This document shows positions 17,820-26,368 of a DNA stretch of 64,000 nucleotides, piece by piece. How positions within the stretch are numbered: position 1 is the first letter of the stretch; every line of letters starts with the position of its first letter. Both the position numbers and the translations under genes were made by a program. The DNA comes from Acetobacteraceae bacterium. GTDB taxonomy: Bacteria; Pseudomonadota; Alphaproteobacteria; Acetobacterales; Acetobacteraceae. The stretch lies in contig JAKFUL010000002.1 in the NCBI GenBank assembly GCA_021732665.1, positions 1-64,000 of the forward strand, given 5' to 3'. Under the pieces are notes generated by a model. The model did no database searches. It was not told the DNA's origin and was given only the letters and a program-made list of their open reading frames with translations.

Positions 17820-18787
17820 TGCAACGCCGCGCGCTTCTCGCCACCCCTTTCCTGGCAACTCCGGCGCTGGCGCAGTCCTGGCGCCCGCCCGGCCCGGTGC
17901 GGATCATCGTGCCGGTGGCCCCCGGGGGCACCACCGACATCATTGGCCGCATCGTGGCGCAACACCTGCAAACCCTCTGGGGCAGCGCGGTGGTGGTGGA
18001 AAACCGTCCCGGTGCCGGCGGCACCATCGGCTCGGCCGAAATGGCGCGGGCGCGGCCGGATGGCACCACCCTGCTCTCCGGCAATATCGGCAGCCAGGCC
18101 ATCGCCTATTCGCTGTTCCGCAACCTGCCCTACACCATCGCCCAGCAGCAGCCCGTCATCGGCACCATTCGCGGGCCGAATGTGCTGATCTGCAACAATG
18201 ATGTGCCGGCGCGGAATCTGCCGGAATTCATCGCCTGGGTGCGGGCGCAGCGCGGCCGGGCCAGCTTCGGCTCCACCGGCGTGGGGCAATCCACCCACCT
18301 CACCCCGGTCTGGATGCTGCAATTGCTGGGGGCGGAGGCGGTGCATGTGCCCTTCCGCGGCTCCGCGCCGATGCAGACCGACCTGCTGGCGGGCACGGTG
18401 CAATTCGCCATCGACAACCTGACAGGGGTGATCGAGCTGGTGCGCTCGGGCCGGGTGCGCGGGCTGGCGGTGACCTCGGCCGCGCGCAGCCCGCAGCTGC
18501 CCGACATCCCCGCGCTGCGCGAGGCCGGCGGCGAGCTGGCGAATTTCGACGTCAACACCTGGTTCGGCATCTTCGCCCCCGGCGGGCTGGCGCCGGAGGC
18601 GGTGCGCGCGATCAACGCCGATATCCGCGCGCTGCTGGAACTGCCCGCCACCCAGGCGCGCTTCGCCGAACTCGGCGGCATGGCCTTTCCCAACACCCCC
18701 GATGAATTCTCGGGCTTTGTGCGGCAGGAGGCGGCGCGCTGGGGCGAGGTGATCCGGCGCGAGGGGTTGCAACTGGACGCTGGCTGA
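17819..18787 (+). CDS. Bug-family solute-binding protein (tandem copy 2)
   Basis: 322-aa paralogue of the preceding protein. The signal peptide is MQRRALLATPFLATPALAQS. Shared hallmarks are VRIIVPVAPGGTTDIIGRIV, VVENRPGAGGTIGSAEMA, GSTGVGQSTHL and HVPFRGSAPMQTDLLAGTV. The TGATG junction with copy 1 implies coupled translation. Two binding proteins from one transcript, with no permease gene beside them, suggests that both serve a transporter encoded elsewhere or act as extracytoplasmic sensors. Confidence 0.92.
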   Translation: MQRRALLATPFLATPALAQSWRPPGPVRIIVPVAPGGTTDIIGRIVAQHLQTLWGSAVVVENRPGAGGTIGSAEMARARPDGTTLLSGNIGSQAIAYSLFRNLPYTIAQQQPVIGTIRGPNVLICNNDVPARNLPEFIAWVRAQRGRASFGSTGVGQSTHLTPVWMLQLLGAEAVHVPFRGSAPMQTDLLAGTVQFAIDNLTGVIELVRSGRVRGLAVTSAARSPQLPDIPALREAGGELANFDVNTWFGIFAPGGLAPEAVRAINADIRALLELPATQARFAELGGMAFPNTPDEFSGFVRQEAARWGEVIRREGLQLDAG

Positions 18788-18795
18788 TCAGGCTC

Positions 18796-19146
18796 TCAGC
18801 CGGCGGCCCAATCCCGCAACCAGGCATCGCCGCGCCTGACATCCCACCCCGCCAGGTCACGCGCCGGCGGGGCCGCCTCCAGCACCCGGCCGGGAAAGGC
18901 CCGCGCCACGTCCTCGCAGGCGGGGCAGGGCGCCAGCACCACCCAAGGGGTGCCCGCCATCAACGCCGTCCAGGCAAAGCCCGGTGCCGCGCCGCAATCC
19001 AGGATCGCCGGCTCCTCGCCGGCCCAGCCGCCGCCGCGCAGCAGCGCCAGAAACCCCGCATGCCCCAGATACCCAGCCGCCCCCGGCGCCGAGAGCAGCG
19101 CGCAGCCCAGCCCCAGCACAGCGCGCACATGAGCGGCGCCGTGCAC
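18796..19146 (-). CDS. Small protein of unknown function
   Basis: 116-aa Ala/Gly-rich protein, convergent with the Bug tandem. Visible segments are LLSAPGAAGYLGHAGFLALL, ILDCGAAPGFAWTALMAG and WVVLAPCPACEDVARAFPG; the ILDCGAAPG stretch and the CPAC pair are the only motif-like parts. It starts at GTG 19146, where AAGGG lies 8 bases upstream; ATG 19209 would add 21 residues of poor composition. I do not recognise a named family. It is divergent from the cell-division operon. Confidence 0.6.
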   Translation of the reverse strand: MHGAAHVRAVLGLGCALLSAPGAAGYLGHAGFLALLRGGGWAGEEPAILDCGAAPGFAWTALMAGTPWVVLAPCPACEDVARAFPGRVLEAAPPARDLAGWDVRRGDAWLRDWAAG

Positions 19147-19259
19147 GACGAAAGCCCTTGACCGGCCAATCCCTTGCCATTGCGGCCCTTGCAACACCCG
19201 CCCCTGCATGCCAACCCTTGTCCTATGCAACGCGGTAACAATCCAGGGGAGTCGCGGTC

Positions 19260-19523
19260 GTGGAGCTGACGACCGATCGCGCCCTTCAGGCGGCCCAGCG
19301 GCTCGAATTGGCGGTGGAAAAGCTCGCCATCGCCATCGAGAAGAAATTTGCCCAGATGCAGGCCGCCGCCGTCGCCGCCGCCGCCGAAAGCGTGCCGCGC
19401 AGCGAGGTGGCGGCACTTTCCTCCCGTCTGGACATTGCCATGGCCCAGCTGCGCTCGGCCATGCTGGACGAGGATGCGCAGGACGAGGCCCAGCGCAGCC
19501 ACGAACAACAGGACCAGAGGTGA
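19260..19523 (+). CDS. Small coiled-coil protein upstream of zapA
   Basis: 87-aa, almost wholly helical and Ala/Glu/Gln-rich protein with heptad character from residues 5 to 75, resembling the DUF4164-type proteins that often precede zapA in alphaproteobacteria. It begins at GTG 19260 with AGGGGA (19245-19250) upstream and ends 4 bp before zapA, so the two are co-transcribed. A role as a ZapA partner is inference from position. Confidence 0.7.
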   Translation: MELTTDRALQAAQRLELAVEKLAIAIEKKFAQMQAAAVAAAAESVPRSEVAALSSRLDIAMAQLRSAMLDEDAQDEAQRSHEQQDQR

Positions 19524-19527
19524 CGCC

Positions 19528-19863
19528 ATGGGGCAGGTGACGGTCCGCGTGAACGGCTACAGCCACACCATCGGCTGCAAGGATGGCGAGGAATCCCATG
19601 TGCGGGATCTCATCGCCGTCATCGAGGGCAAGGTGAAGCTCATCCAGCAGATGGGCGGGCAGTTTTCCGAGAGCCGGATGCTGCTGCATGTGGCGCTGCT
19701 TTTGGCCGATGAACTGGGCGACCTCAAGATCGAGATGGTCCGCGCCCAGCATGGCGAGCCCCTGCCCATTCCACCGCCGCAGACCGACCCGCGTTTGGCC
19801 GAGCGCCTGTCGCGCATCGCCGAGCGGATCGAGGGCATCGCCAGCAATCTCGACCGCAACTGA
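19528..19863 (+). CDS. zapA: Cell division protein ZapA
   Basis: 111-aa Z-ring-associated protein that bundles FtsZ filaments. The N-terminal globular part shows VTVRVNGYSHTIGCKDGEE, then VRDLIAVIEGKVKLIQQMGG. A long C-terminal helix follows, containing LLHVALLLADELGDLK and LAERLSRIAERIEGIA, which forms the coiled-coil dimer. Length is typical. The arrangement zapA - 6S RNA - ygfA downstream is widely conserved in proteobacteria and supports the call. Confidence 0.9.
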   Translation: MGQVTVRVNGYSHTIGCKDGEESHVRDLIAVIEGKVKLIQQMGGQFSESRMLLHVALLLADELGDLKIEMVRAQHGEPLPIPPPQTDPRLAERLSRIAERIEGIASNLDRN

Positions 19864-19870
19864 CTGGTAA

Positions 19871-20047
19871 CGGCGTGTCGCTGGGCCTATGTGTATCCGG
19901 CGAGGCTGGCCTTCCCGCCAGGCAAGTCATGCCCAGGGCCAATAAACAACTCCCGGGAGCTGGCTCTGACAGGATCGTGGTCCTGTTATCTGGTGCCCAC
20001 CTGTTTCGGCAGGCCTTGGGAGCATGCAACGCCAGCGGCTGTGCCGG
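19871..20047 (+). ncRNA. ssrS: 6S RNA
   Basis: The 211-bp gap between zapA and ygfA is the conserved site of 6S RNA, the RNA-polymerase-sigma70 mimic. The sequence folds into one long rod. CGGC and CGCTGG (19871-19884) pair with CCAGCG and GCCG near 20032-20046. CATGC plus CCAGGGCC (19928-19940) pairs with GGCCTTGG plus GCATG (20012-20026). A terminal hairpin of ACAGGA/TCCTGT lies at about 19969-19986. Unpaired stretches between the stems fit the open-complex-like bubble. Exact ends are estimates. Confidence 0.75.
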
Positions 20048-20074
20048 CTTCGCGCTTTTCCTGCGGCGGTTTCG

Positions 20075-20614
20075 ATGAAGGCTGAGATGCGGCAGGCGGC
20101 GCTGGCCGCCCGGGCGGGGCTGGTGCGGGGGGATGCGGGGCTGCTGCTGATGCGCATCGTTCTGGCGAGTTGCCCGCCGCATGCCGGCGCCGTGGTCGGA
20201 GGTTTTGCTCCGATGGGCGATGAGATCGACGTGATGCCGCTGCTCGAGGCGCTGCATCGGAAGGGGCATCGCCTGGCGCTTCCGGTCACCACACCGCGGG
20301 GCAATCCCCTGATTTTCCGGGCCTGGCAGCCCGGAGCGGCGCTTGAGCCCGGCCGGTTCGGAACCAGCCACCCCGCCAATCCGACAGAGTTGACCCCGGA
20401 TTTCCTGTTGGTGCCGCTGCTGGCCTTCGACGCTTGTGGCCATCGCCTGGGCTATGGCGGCGGCTATTACGACCGCAGCCTGGCCGCCCTGCCGGGGGCC
20501 TTCCGCCTGGGAGTGGCCTATGCCGGGCAGCAGGTGGAGGCGGTGCCGACCTGCGCCACGGATGTGCCGCTGCACGCCATCGCCACCGAAACGGGCCTGG
20601 TGCGGGTGGGTTAG
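20075..20614 (+). CDS. ygfA: 5-formyltetrahydrofolate cyclo-ligase
   Basis: 179-aa enzyme converting 5-formyl-THF to 5,10-methenyl-THF with ATP. Seen are the conserved PLLAFDACGHRLGYGGGYYDR motif region (substrate and ATP loop) and the N-terminal KAEMRQAALAARAGL helix. The start is ATG 20075; an upstream in-frame extension to 20024 would run into the 6S RNA and is rejected. Linkage to 6S RNA is the classical arrangement. Confidence 0.92.
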   Translation: MKAEMRQAALAARAGLVRGDAGLLLMRIVLASCPPHAGAVVGGFAPMGDEIDVMPLLEALHRKGHRLALPVTTPRGNPLIFRAWQPGAALEPGRFGTSHPANPTELTPDFLLVPLLAFDACGHRLGYGGGYYDRSLAALPGAFRLGVAYAGQQVEAVPTCATDVPLHAIATETGLVRVG

Positions 20615-20660
20615 AGCATGATGCGTTGAGGCGGAATCGCCGAAAAAGCTGAATCATTCT
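20614..20660. repeat. REP-like intergenic element
   Basis: Directly at the ygfA stop lies GAGCATGATGCGTTGAGGCGG, with a small GGCG-GAAT-CGCC hairpin and a degenerate inverted copy of the outer end (AATCATTCTCTC). Alphaproteobacterial genomes carry many short intergenic palindromes with GAGCATGAT ends, which this resembles. Only one copy is seen in this window. Confidence 0.4.
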
Positions 20661-20674
20661 CTCAGCAATGGCTG

Positions 20675-20712
20675 GACCACGCGGAGTGAACGCATGTGAA
20701 CGCAGCGTGGTC
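20675..20712. terminator. Inverted repeat at the end of the minus-strand Bug gene
   Basis: GACCACGC (20675-20682) and GCGTGGTC (20705-20712) pair over 8 bp and enclose a short direct repeat of TGAACGCA. The right arm reaches into the stop codon of the convergent Bug gene. It may terminate transcription from both sides together with the adjacent REP-like element. Confidence 0.4.
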
Positions 20713-21677
20713 TAGCCGCCGGTCCAGCGGCGTTGCGCCCAGATCGCCCGCAATTCGCGCTCCATGCCCAGCGCCTGCTCGCGAAACGCCTCGCCCAGCA
20801 CCGGGCGCAGCGGCATGGCCAGGCGCTGCGCCTCCGCGATGAAGGCCGGGTCGGCCACGATCTCCGCGAAGGCGGCGAGCAGGCGGGCGGCGATGGGGGC
20901 GGGCAGCCCTCCCGGTGCCACAAAGCCCCGCGCGGCGCTGCCCAGCACATCGATGCCTTGTTCGCGATAGGTGGCCAGGTCGGGCATGTTCTCCCAGCGC
21001 GAGGCCGCGGCCTGGCCCAACCCGCGCAGCCGGCCCTCGCGCAGGAAAGGCAGGGCCTCGCTGACATTCATCGCCGCCAGTTCGACCTGGCCGGAGAAGA
21101 CCTGCGGCAGCATCTGGCCGATGCCGGGGAAGGGCACATGCACGAGGCGGGTGCCGGTCGCGGCCTCCATGCGGAACATCGTGAGGTGATCGTCGCTGCC
21201 CACGCCGGTCAGGCCATAGGTCAGGGTCTCGGGCCGGGCGCGGGCGGCGGCGACCACATCGGCCATGCTGCGCAGGGCACTTTCCGGCCGGGTGAACAGG
21301 GCGCAGGGGTCGTCCACCAGATTGGCCAGCCAGGTGAGGTTGCCCAGTTCGTAGCGCACCGGGCGCTCGATCGGGTGGGAGACCAGGCCGGGCATGGTGG
21401 TGGCGCCCAGCGCATAGCCGTCCGGCGCCGAAGAGGCCGCCGCCTCATGGCCGAGCTGACCGCCGGCACCGGGCCGGTTCACGATCACGAAACGAGCAGC
21501 GGGCAGGCGATTGGTCAGGAATGGGGCAACGGCGCGCGCCATCACATCCACCCCGCCGCCGGCGGAGAAGCCGACGAAGATCTCGATGGGCCGGGCGGCG
21601 GGCCAGGCTGTCTGTGCCTGCGCCGGGCGAAGCGCGCAAAGCGCGGGCAGGGCGAGGAGGGAGCGACGAGGGGTCAT
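20712..21677 (-). CDS. Bug-family solute-binding protein
   Basis: 321-aa Bug/TctC-type protein, the fourth in this window and the most divergent. Signal MTPRRSLLALPALCALRPAQAQ, then IEIFVGFSAGGGVDVMARAV, VIVNRPGAGGQLGHEAA, YGLTGVGSDDHL and HVPFPGIGQMLPQVFSGQV. The start is ATG 21677; the frame continues upstream to 21758 but with poor composition. A 49-bp gap separates it from the deacetylase gene upstream on the same strand, so they may be co-transcribed. Confidence 0.9.
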   Translation of the reverse strand: MTPRRSLLALPALCALRPAQAQTAWPAARPIEIFVGFSAGGGVDVMARAVAPFLTNRLPAARFVIVNRPGAGGQLGHEAAASSAPDGYALGATTMPGLVSHPIERPVRYELGNLTWLANLVDDPCALFTRPESALRSMADVVAAARARPETLTYGLTGVGSDDHLTMFRMEAATGTRLVHVPFPGIGQMLPQVFSGQVELAAMNVSEALPFLREGRLRGLGQAAASRWENMPDLATYREQGIDVLGSAARGFVAPGGLPAPIAARLLAAFAEIVADPAFIAEAQRLAMPLRPVLGEAFREQALGMERELRAIWAQRRWTGG

Positions 21678-21726
21678 GGCCGGGCCTGGGAACGTTACCC
21701 GCCTGTAATTGCAATCAACATGCCAA

Positions 21727-22641
21727 TCAGCGCGGCGCGATCGGCCCCGACGCCGCATGGTCCCGGCACCAGCCCGCCACCTCGGCGTGGGTGGCGAACC
21801 AGCATTGCCCGGTCGCCTTCATGTCGCGGATCAGCCGGTCAAGCAGCGGCAGGCGCGACCGATGGCCGATATGATGCGGGTGCATGGTGAGCAGGAAGAG
21901 CCCGCCCTCGGCCAGCGCGCCCTCGAATTCGGCGCGGAAAATCTCCTCGACCGCCGAGGGCGGCGTGTAGGGCCGCAGGCCCGCGAAGCGCAGCATGTTG
22001 AAATACACCGCGTCATCGCGGATCCATTCCGGCGGCAGCTCCACGATGCCGGTGGGCTGGCCCTGCACCTCCAGCTCATAGGGGTCGTCATCGGCCATCA
22101 GCGAGCTGTCATAGAGCAGGCCCATCTCCTGGATGATGCCCATCGTATCGACGGAGAAATCCCAGCTGGCGGTGCGGATGCCGACCGGGGTCTGGCCTGA
22201 AACCTTTTCCAGCGTGTCGCGCGCGCGCAGCGTCAGCTCGCGCTCCACTCCCGGCGGCAGCTTGGTGTTGGCCTCATGGATCCAGCTGTGGATGCCGATT
22301 TCGTGGCCCTCATCCGCCACGCCGCGGATTTCGTCGGGGTAGAGCAGGGCGGAGACGGCGGGGTAGAAAAAACTCGCCTTCACCCCATGCCGTTCCAGCA
22401 GTTTGCGGATGCGCGGCACGCCCTGGCGGTGGCCGTATTGGCCCTGGCTGATGCGCATCGGGCTTTCGTCGGAATCGCGCAGCGGGATGGTGTCGTGATC
22501 GGCATCGAAGGAAAGCGCGACGGCGCAGCGCGCGCCATTGGGCCAATGGGTCGGTGCCAGGGAACGGCCGGCGCGGGCGCGGCCGGTGATGTGGCGCCAG
22601 GTCTCCTCCGGCCACTCCCATGGGAATTCTGATTTTTGCAC
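21727..22641 (-). CDS. Polysaccharide deacetylase family protein (PuuE-like)
   Basis: 304-aa NodB-homology protein. Metal-binding elements are CAVALSFDADHDTIP (first Asp pair) and IGIHSWIHEANT (His-x3-His); IRTASWDFSVDT and LLTMHPHHIG belong to the later catalytic motifs. The arrangement is closer to the cytosolic PuuE/PgdA-like group acting on small amides or N-acetyl groups than to secreted chitin deacetylases, and no signal peptide is seen. It starts at GTG 22641 with GGAGAG 5-6 bases upstream. Substrate unknown. The neighbouring Bug protein may supply it. Confidence 0.88.
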   Translation of the reverse strand: MQKSEFPWEWPEETWRHITGRARAGRSLAPTHWPNGARCAVALSFDADHDTIPLRDSDESPMRISQGQYGHRQGVPRIRKLLERHGVKASFFYPAVSALLYPDEIRGVADEGHEIGIHSWIHEANTKLPPGVERELTLRARDTLEKVSGQTPVGIRTASWDFSVDTMGIIQEMGLLYDSSLMADDDPYELEVQGQPTGIVELPPEWIRDDAVYFNMLRFAGLRPYTPPSAVEEIFRAEFEGALAEGGLFLLTMHPHHIGHRSRLPLLDRLIRDMKATGQCWFATHAEVAGWCRDHAASGPIAPR

Positions 22642-22707
22642 GGGTCTCTCCGGGTTGTTGCGGTGGCGTGGCAGGACTAACTTGGCCCCGCTGTTTCGTA
22701 TCTGTGA

Positions 22708-23919
<1,212 letters not shown>

Positions 23920-23961
23920 GCCCATCCCCGGCCCGCGGGCCAGGATTGCTGCGTCTGGAAC

Positions 23962-23993
23962 GGCCATTCCCCTGAGCGGGGAGTGGCCTTTTT
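23962..23993 (+). terminator. Rho-independent terminator of the aminotransferase gene
   Basis: An 11-bp stem (one G-U) formed by GGCCATTCCCC and GGGGAGTGGCC with a TGAGC loop is followed at once by TTTTT (23989-23993). This textbook structure, 42 bp after the stop codon, isolates the phytochrome operon from upstream read-through. Confidence 0.9.
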
Positions 23994-24171
23994 GCTGGGC
24001 GCTCGCCGCCGCACCCCCGGAAGATCTTTCCGCCCCCGGTTAATCCAACCTTCACCTTTCCGGCGCATCTTTTTCGAACTGACGGAGGCGTGAGCGTTGG
24101 CCCATGGCGGGCCGCACCACGCCCCCGGCGCAGCGAAACGCAGCCCACCGCAGAGGACAAGAAAGGCCAAC

Positions 24172-26010
24172 ATGACAAGCATATTGTCACATATCTGGAA
24201 CGGCCGCCCGGCGCCGTGCGAGCACGATGCCCTGCCGCTCGCCAGGATCGGCACCGTGCAGCCGCATGGCGTCATGATGGTCGTGGTGCCGGAGACCGGC
24301 GCTGTAGAACATGTCAGCGCCAATATCGAGGACATCCTGGGCGTGCCCGCGCGCGCCGTCCTCGGCCGCCCGCCCATGGCGGCTTTCCAGGATGCCGATT
24401 CGGTCAGCAAGCTGGCCGATGCGGTGCGCTCCGGCCGCCGCTTCTTCGACAACCCGACGATGTTGTCCGCCCGCGGGCGTCGCTTCGAAATGGTTTGCCA
24501 TATCCGCGACGGCCGGCTGTTCATCGAGATCGAGCCCTATGTCGAGGCCGAGCATGATTATCAGACCATGGTCACCACGGCGATGGACGCCATCTCGCGC
24601 CAGACCACGGTCCAGGGGCTCTATGAGACCTCGGCCAGGCTGATGAACTTCGTCACGAGCTGGGACCGGGTGAAGCTCTATAAATTCGTCTCCCACGGCC
24701 ATGGCGTGGTGGTGGCCGAGCAGCATTCGGCCAATTCCCAATTGCCCGACAGCTTCATGGGTTACCATTTCTCGGCGACCGACATCCCCGAGGCGGCGAA
24801 GGAGATCCTGCGCACCGGCAAGACCCGGCAGAAGCCGACCCAGCGCGGTTCCGTGCCCCTGCTCACACTGGGCGCGCATGGCGACACGGTGGAAAGCGGC
24901 CAGTCCGTCGACATGACCGATGCCTGGCTGCGCGGCATTCACCCCTGCGACAATGGCTACAACCGCAACCTGGGTGTCGGCAGCAACATCATCTTCCCCG
25001 TCTGCATGGACAACACGGTGTGGGGCCTGTTCGTGGTCCACAACCGGGACGAAAAATTCCTGAACTACGACAGCCGCGCGGTCATCGAGCAGCTGACGAT
25101 GATGTTCGCCAGCCGGCTGATCGAGCTTGAGGCGCATGAGGCGCGGATTGCCGAGCGGCAGGCGATGGCGCAGCAGGTGTTGGGCACGGTGGAATCGGCC
25201 CAGGCCATGCTGTCGCAGAGCATGAACCTGCGAGGCGAGTTTGCCGCGGCGATCCGGCTGCAGGCGATGCAGGCGGTCTCCCGCCATGTCGCCGCACTGG
25301 CCCCCACCTATGTCTCCTCCGCCACGGGCTGCGACAGTGCCGAGGCCGGGCGGCCCGAGGATCGCTTCTCCGCCGATCTGCTGCGGCTGGCCGATGCCGA
25401 TGGCGCGGCCATCATCCGCTGCGGCGCCAGCAGCCATGTCCATCTCATCGGCGCGGCCCCCGATGCGCTGACCGTGCGTGGCATCGCCGCCATGTTCGGC
25501 AACCGGCTGCCGGGCTTTGGCGATGATGGCTGGCGGGTCTTCGCCACCGACGCGCTGGGGGACCATATTCCGGCCGACGAGGCGCTGCGCGGCCTCGCCA
25601 GCGGGTTGCTGGCCGTGCCGGTCTGCAACCGCGGCGACATGATCATGTGGTTCCGGCGCGAGCGCGTGGTGAACGCCACCTGGGCCGGCAAGCCGCCCAG
25701 CGCGGCCGAGCGTCGCAGCGAGATGATGTTCCGCCCGCGCGGCGATTTCGCGGCGCATCACGCCCCGCTGACCGGCGCGTCGCGCCCCTGGCTGGAGGCC
25801 GAGGTGGTGCTGGCGGCGCAATTCGGCGCGGCGTTGGGTGAACTCTGGCTGCGCCAGCAGCGCGGCACCCCCGCCATGCCCGGCTTCAGCGCGGAGCATG
25901 GCCGCGAGCCTGTGCTGGTCGATGCCGCCAGCGATATGCCCCGCGCTGCCGAAGGATTCGCATTCATGCAGCCGCCCGCATCTTTGGGCCGCTGGAACGC
26001 CGTGAGCTGA
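24172..26010 (+). CDS. Phytochrome photosensory module without kinase domain
   Basis: 612-aa PAS-GAF-PHY photoreceptor. The PAS part has an N-terminal Cys16 (PAPCEHD) and QPHG (residues 30-33). The GAF part has ATDIP (Asp204, the chromophore-contact motif), HPCDNGYNRNLGV with Cys259, and WGLFVVH with His290. The PHY tongue is PRGDF (522-526), where the usual motif is PRxSF. By alignment from memory, Cys259 and His290 correspond to Cph1 Cys259 and His290. The residue after the Cys is Asp260 instead of His. After PHY only a 60-residue tail follows: no HisKA, HATPase or GGDEF. The start is ATG 24172 with GAAAGG upstream. First gene of a five-gene operon. Confidence 0.92.
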   Translation: MTSILSHIWNGRPAPCEHDALPLARIGTVQPHGVMMVVVPETGAVEHVSANIEDILGVPARAVLGRPPMAAFQDADSVSKLADAVRSGRRFFDNPTMLSARGRRFEMVCHIRDGRLFIEIEPYVEAEHDYQTMVTTAMDAISRQTTVQGLYETSARLMNFVTSWDRVKLYKFVSHGHGVVVAEQHSANSQLPDSFMGYHFSATDIPEAAKEILRTGKTRQKPTQRGSVPLLTLGAHGDTVESGQSVDMTDAWLRGIHPCDNGYNRNLGVGSNIIFPVCMDNTVWGLFVVHNRDEKFLNYDSRAVIEQLTMMFASRLIELEAHEARIAERQAMAQQVLGTVESAQAMLSQSMNLRGEFAAAIRLQAMQAVSRHVAALAPTYVSSATGCDSAEAGRPEDRFSADLLRLADADGAAIIRCGASSHVHLIGAAPDALTVRGIAAMFGNRLPGFGDDGWRVFATDALGDHIPADEALRGLASGLLAVPVCNRGDMIMWFRRERVVNATWAGKPPSAAERRSEMMFRPRGDFAAHHAPLTGASRPWLEAEVVLAAQFGAALGELWLRQQRGTPAMPGFSAEHGREPVLVDAASDMPRAAEGFAFMQPPASLGRWNAVS

Positions 26011-26023
26011 GGGAGGAGCCATC

Positions 26024-26335
26024 ATGTCGATCACAGTTTCGGTCCAATCGAGTGGCCCTCAGGCTTCGGTCATGCTGCGCGGCGTGCTGGACAGCATGAG
26101 CCAGGCGACGCTCAAGCAGCAGCTTGAGCCGGTCATGGCCAATGGCGCGGTCAGCCAGATCCGCCTGGATTTCGGCGGCGTGCAAAGCATGGAGGCCGCC
26201 AGCGCGGGCATGCTGATGATGCTCAGCCACACCGCCAAGGCGCGCAACAAAACGCTGGGGATCTGCAATGTCCCGGCGCCGGTCCTGGCGATGATGCACA
26301 AGGCCAATCTCGGCAAGGTCATTTCCATCCAATAG
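26024..26335 (+). CDS. STAS-domain protein
   Basis: 103-aa single STAS domain (anti-sigma-factor-antagonist fold), 13 bp after the phytochrome and preceded by a strong GGGAGGAG. The core reads IRLDFGGVQSMEAASAGMLMML, matching the DLSGVxxIDSSGLxxL signature in spacing. The Ser-Ser pair that is normally phosphorylated is replaced by Ala-Ala in a gap-free alignment (Ser is one position later), so classical Ser phosphorylation is doubtful. It is probably a protein-interaction partner relaying the phytochrome state. Confidence 0.85.
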   Translation: MSITVSVQSSGPQASVMLRGVLDSMSQATLKQQLEPVMANGAVSQIRLDFGGVQSMEAASAGMLMMLSHTAKARNKTLGICNVPAPVLAMMHKANLGKVISIQ

Positions 26336-26368
26336 CGGCGGCGGCGCCTGGCCGCGGAGGAGACTGCG

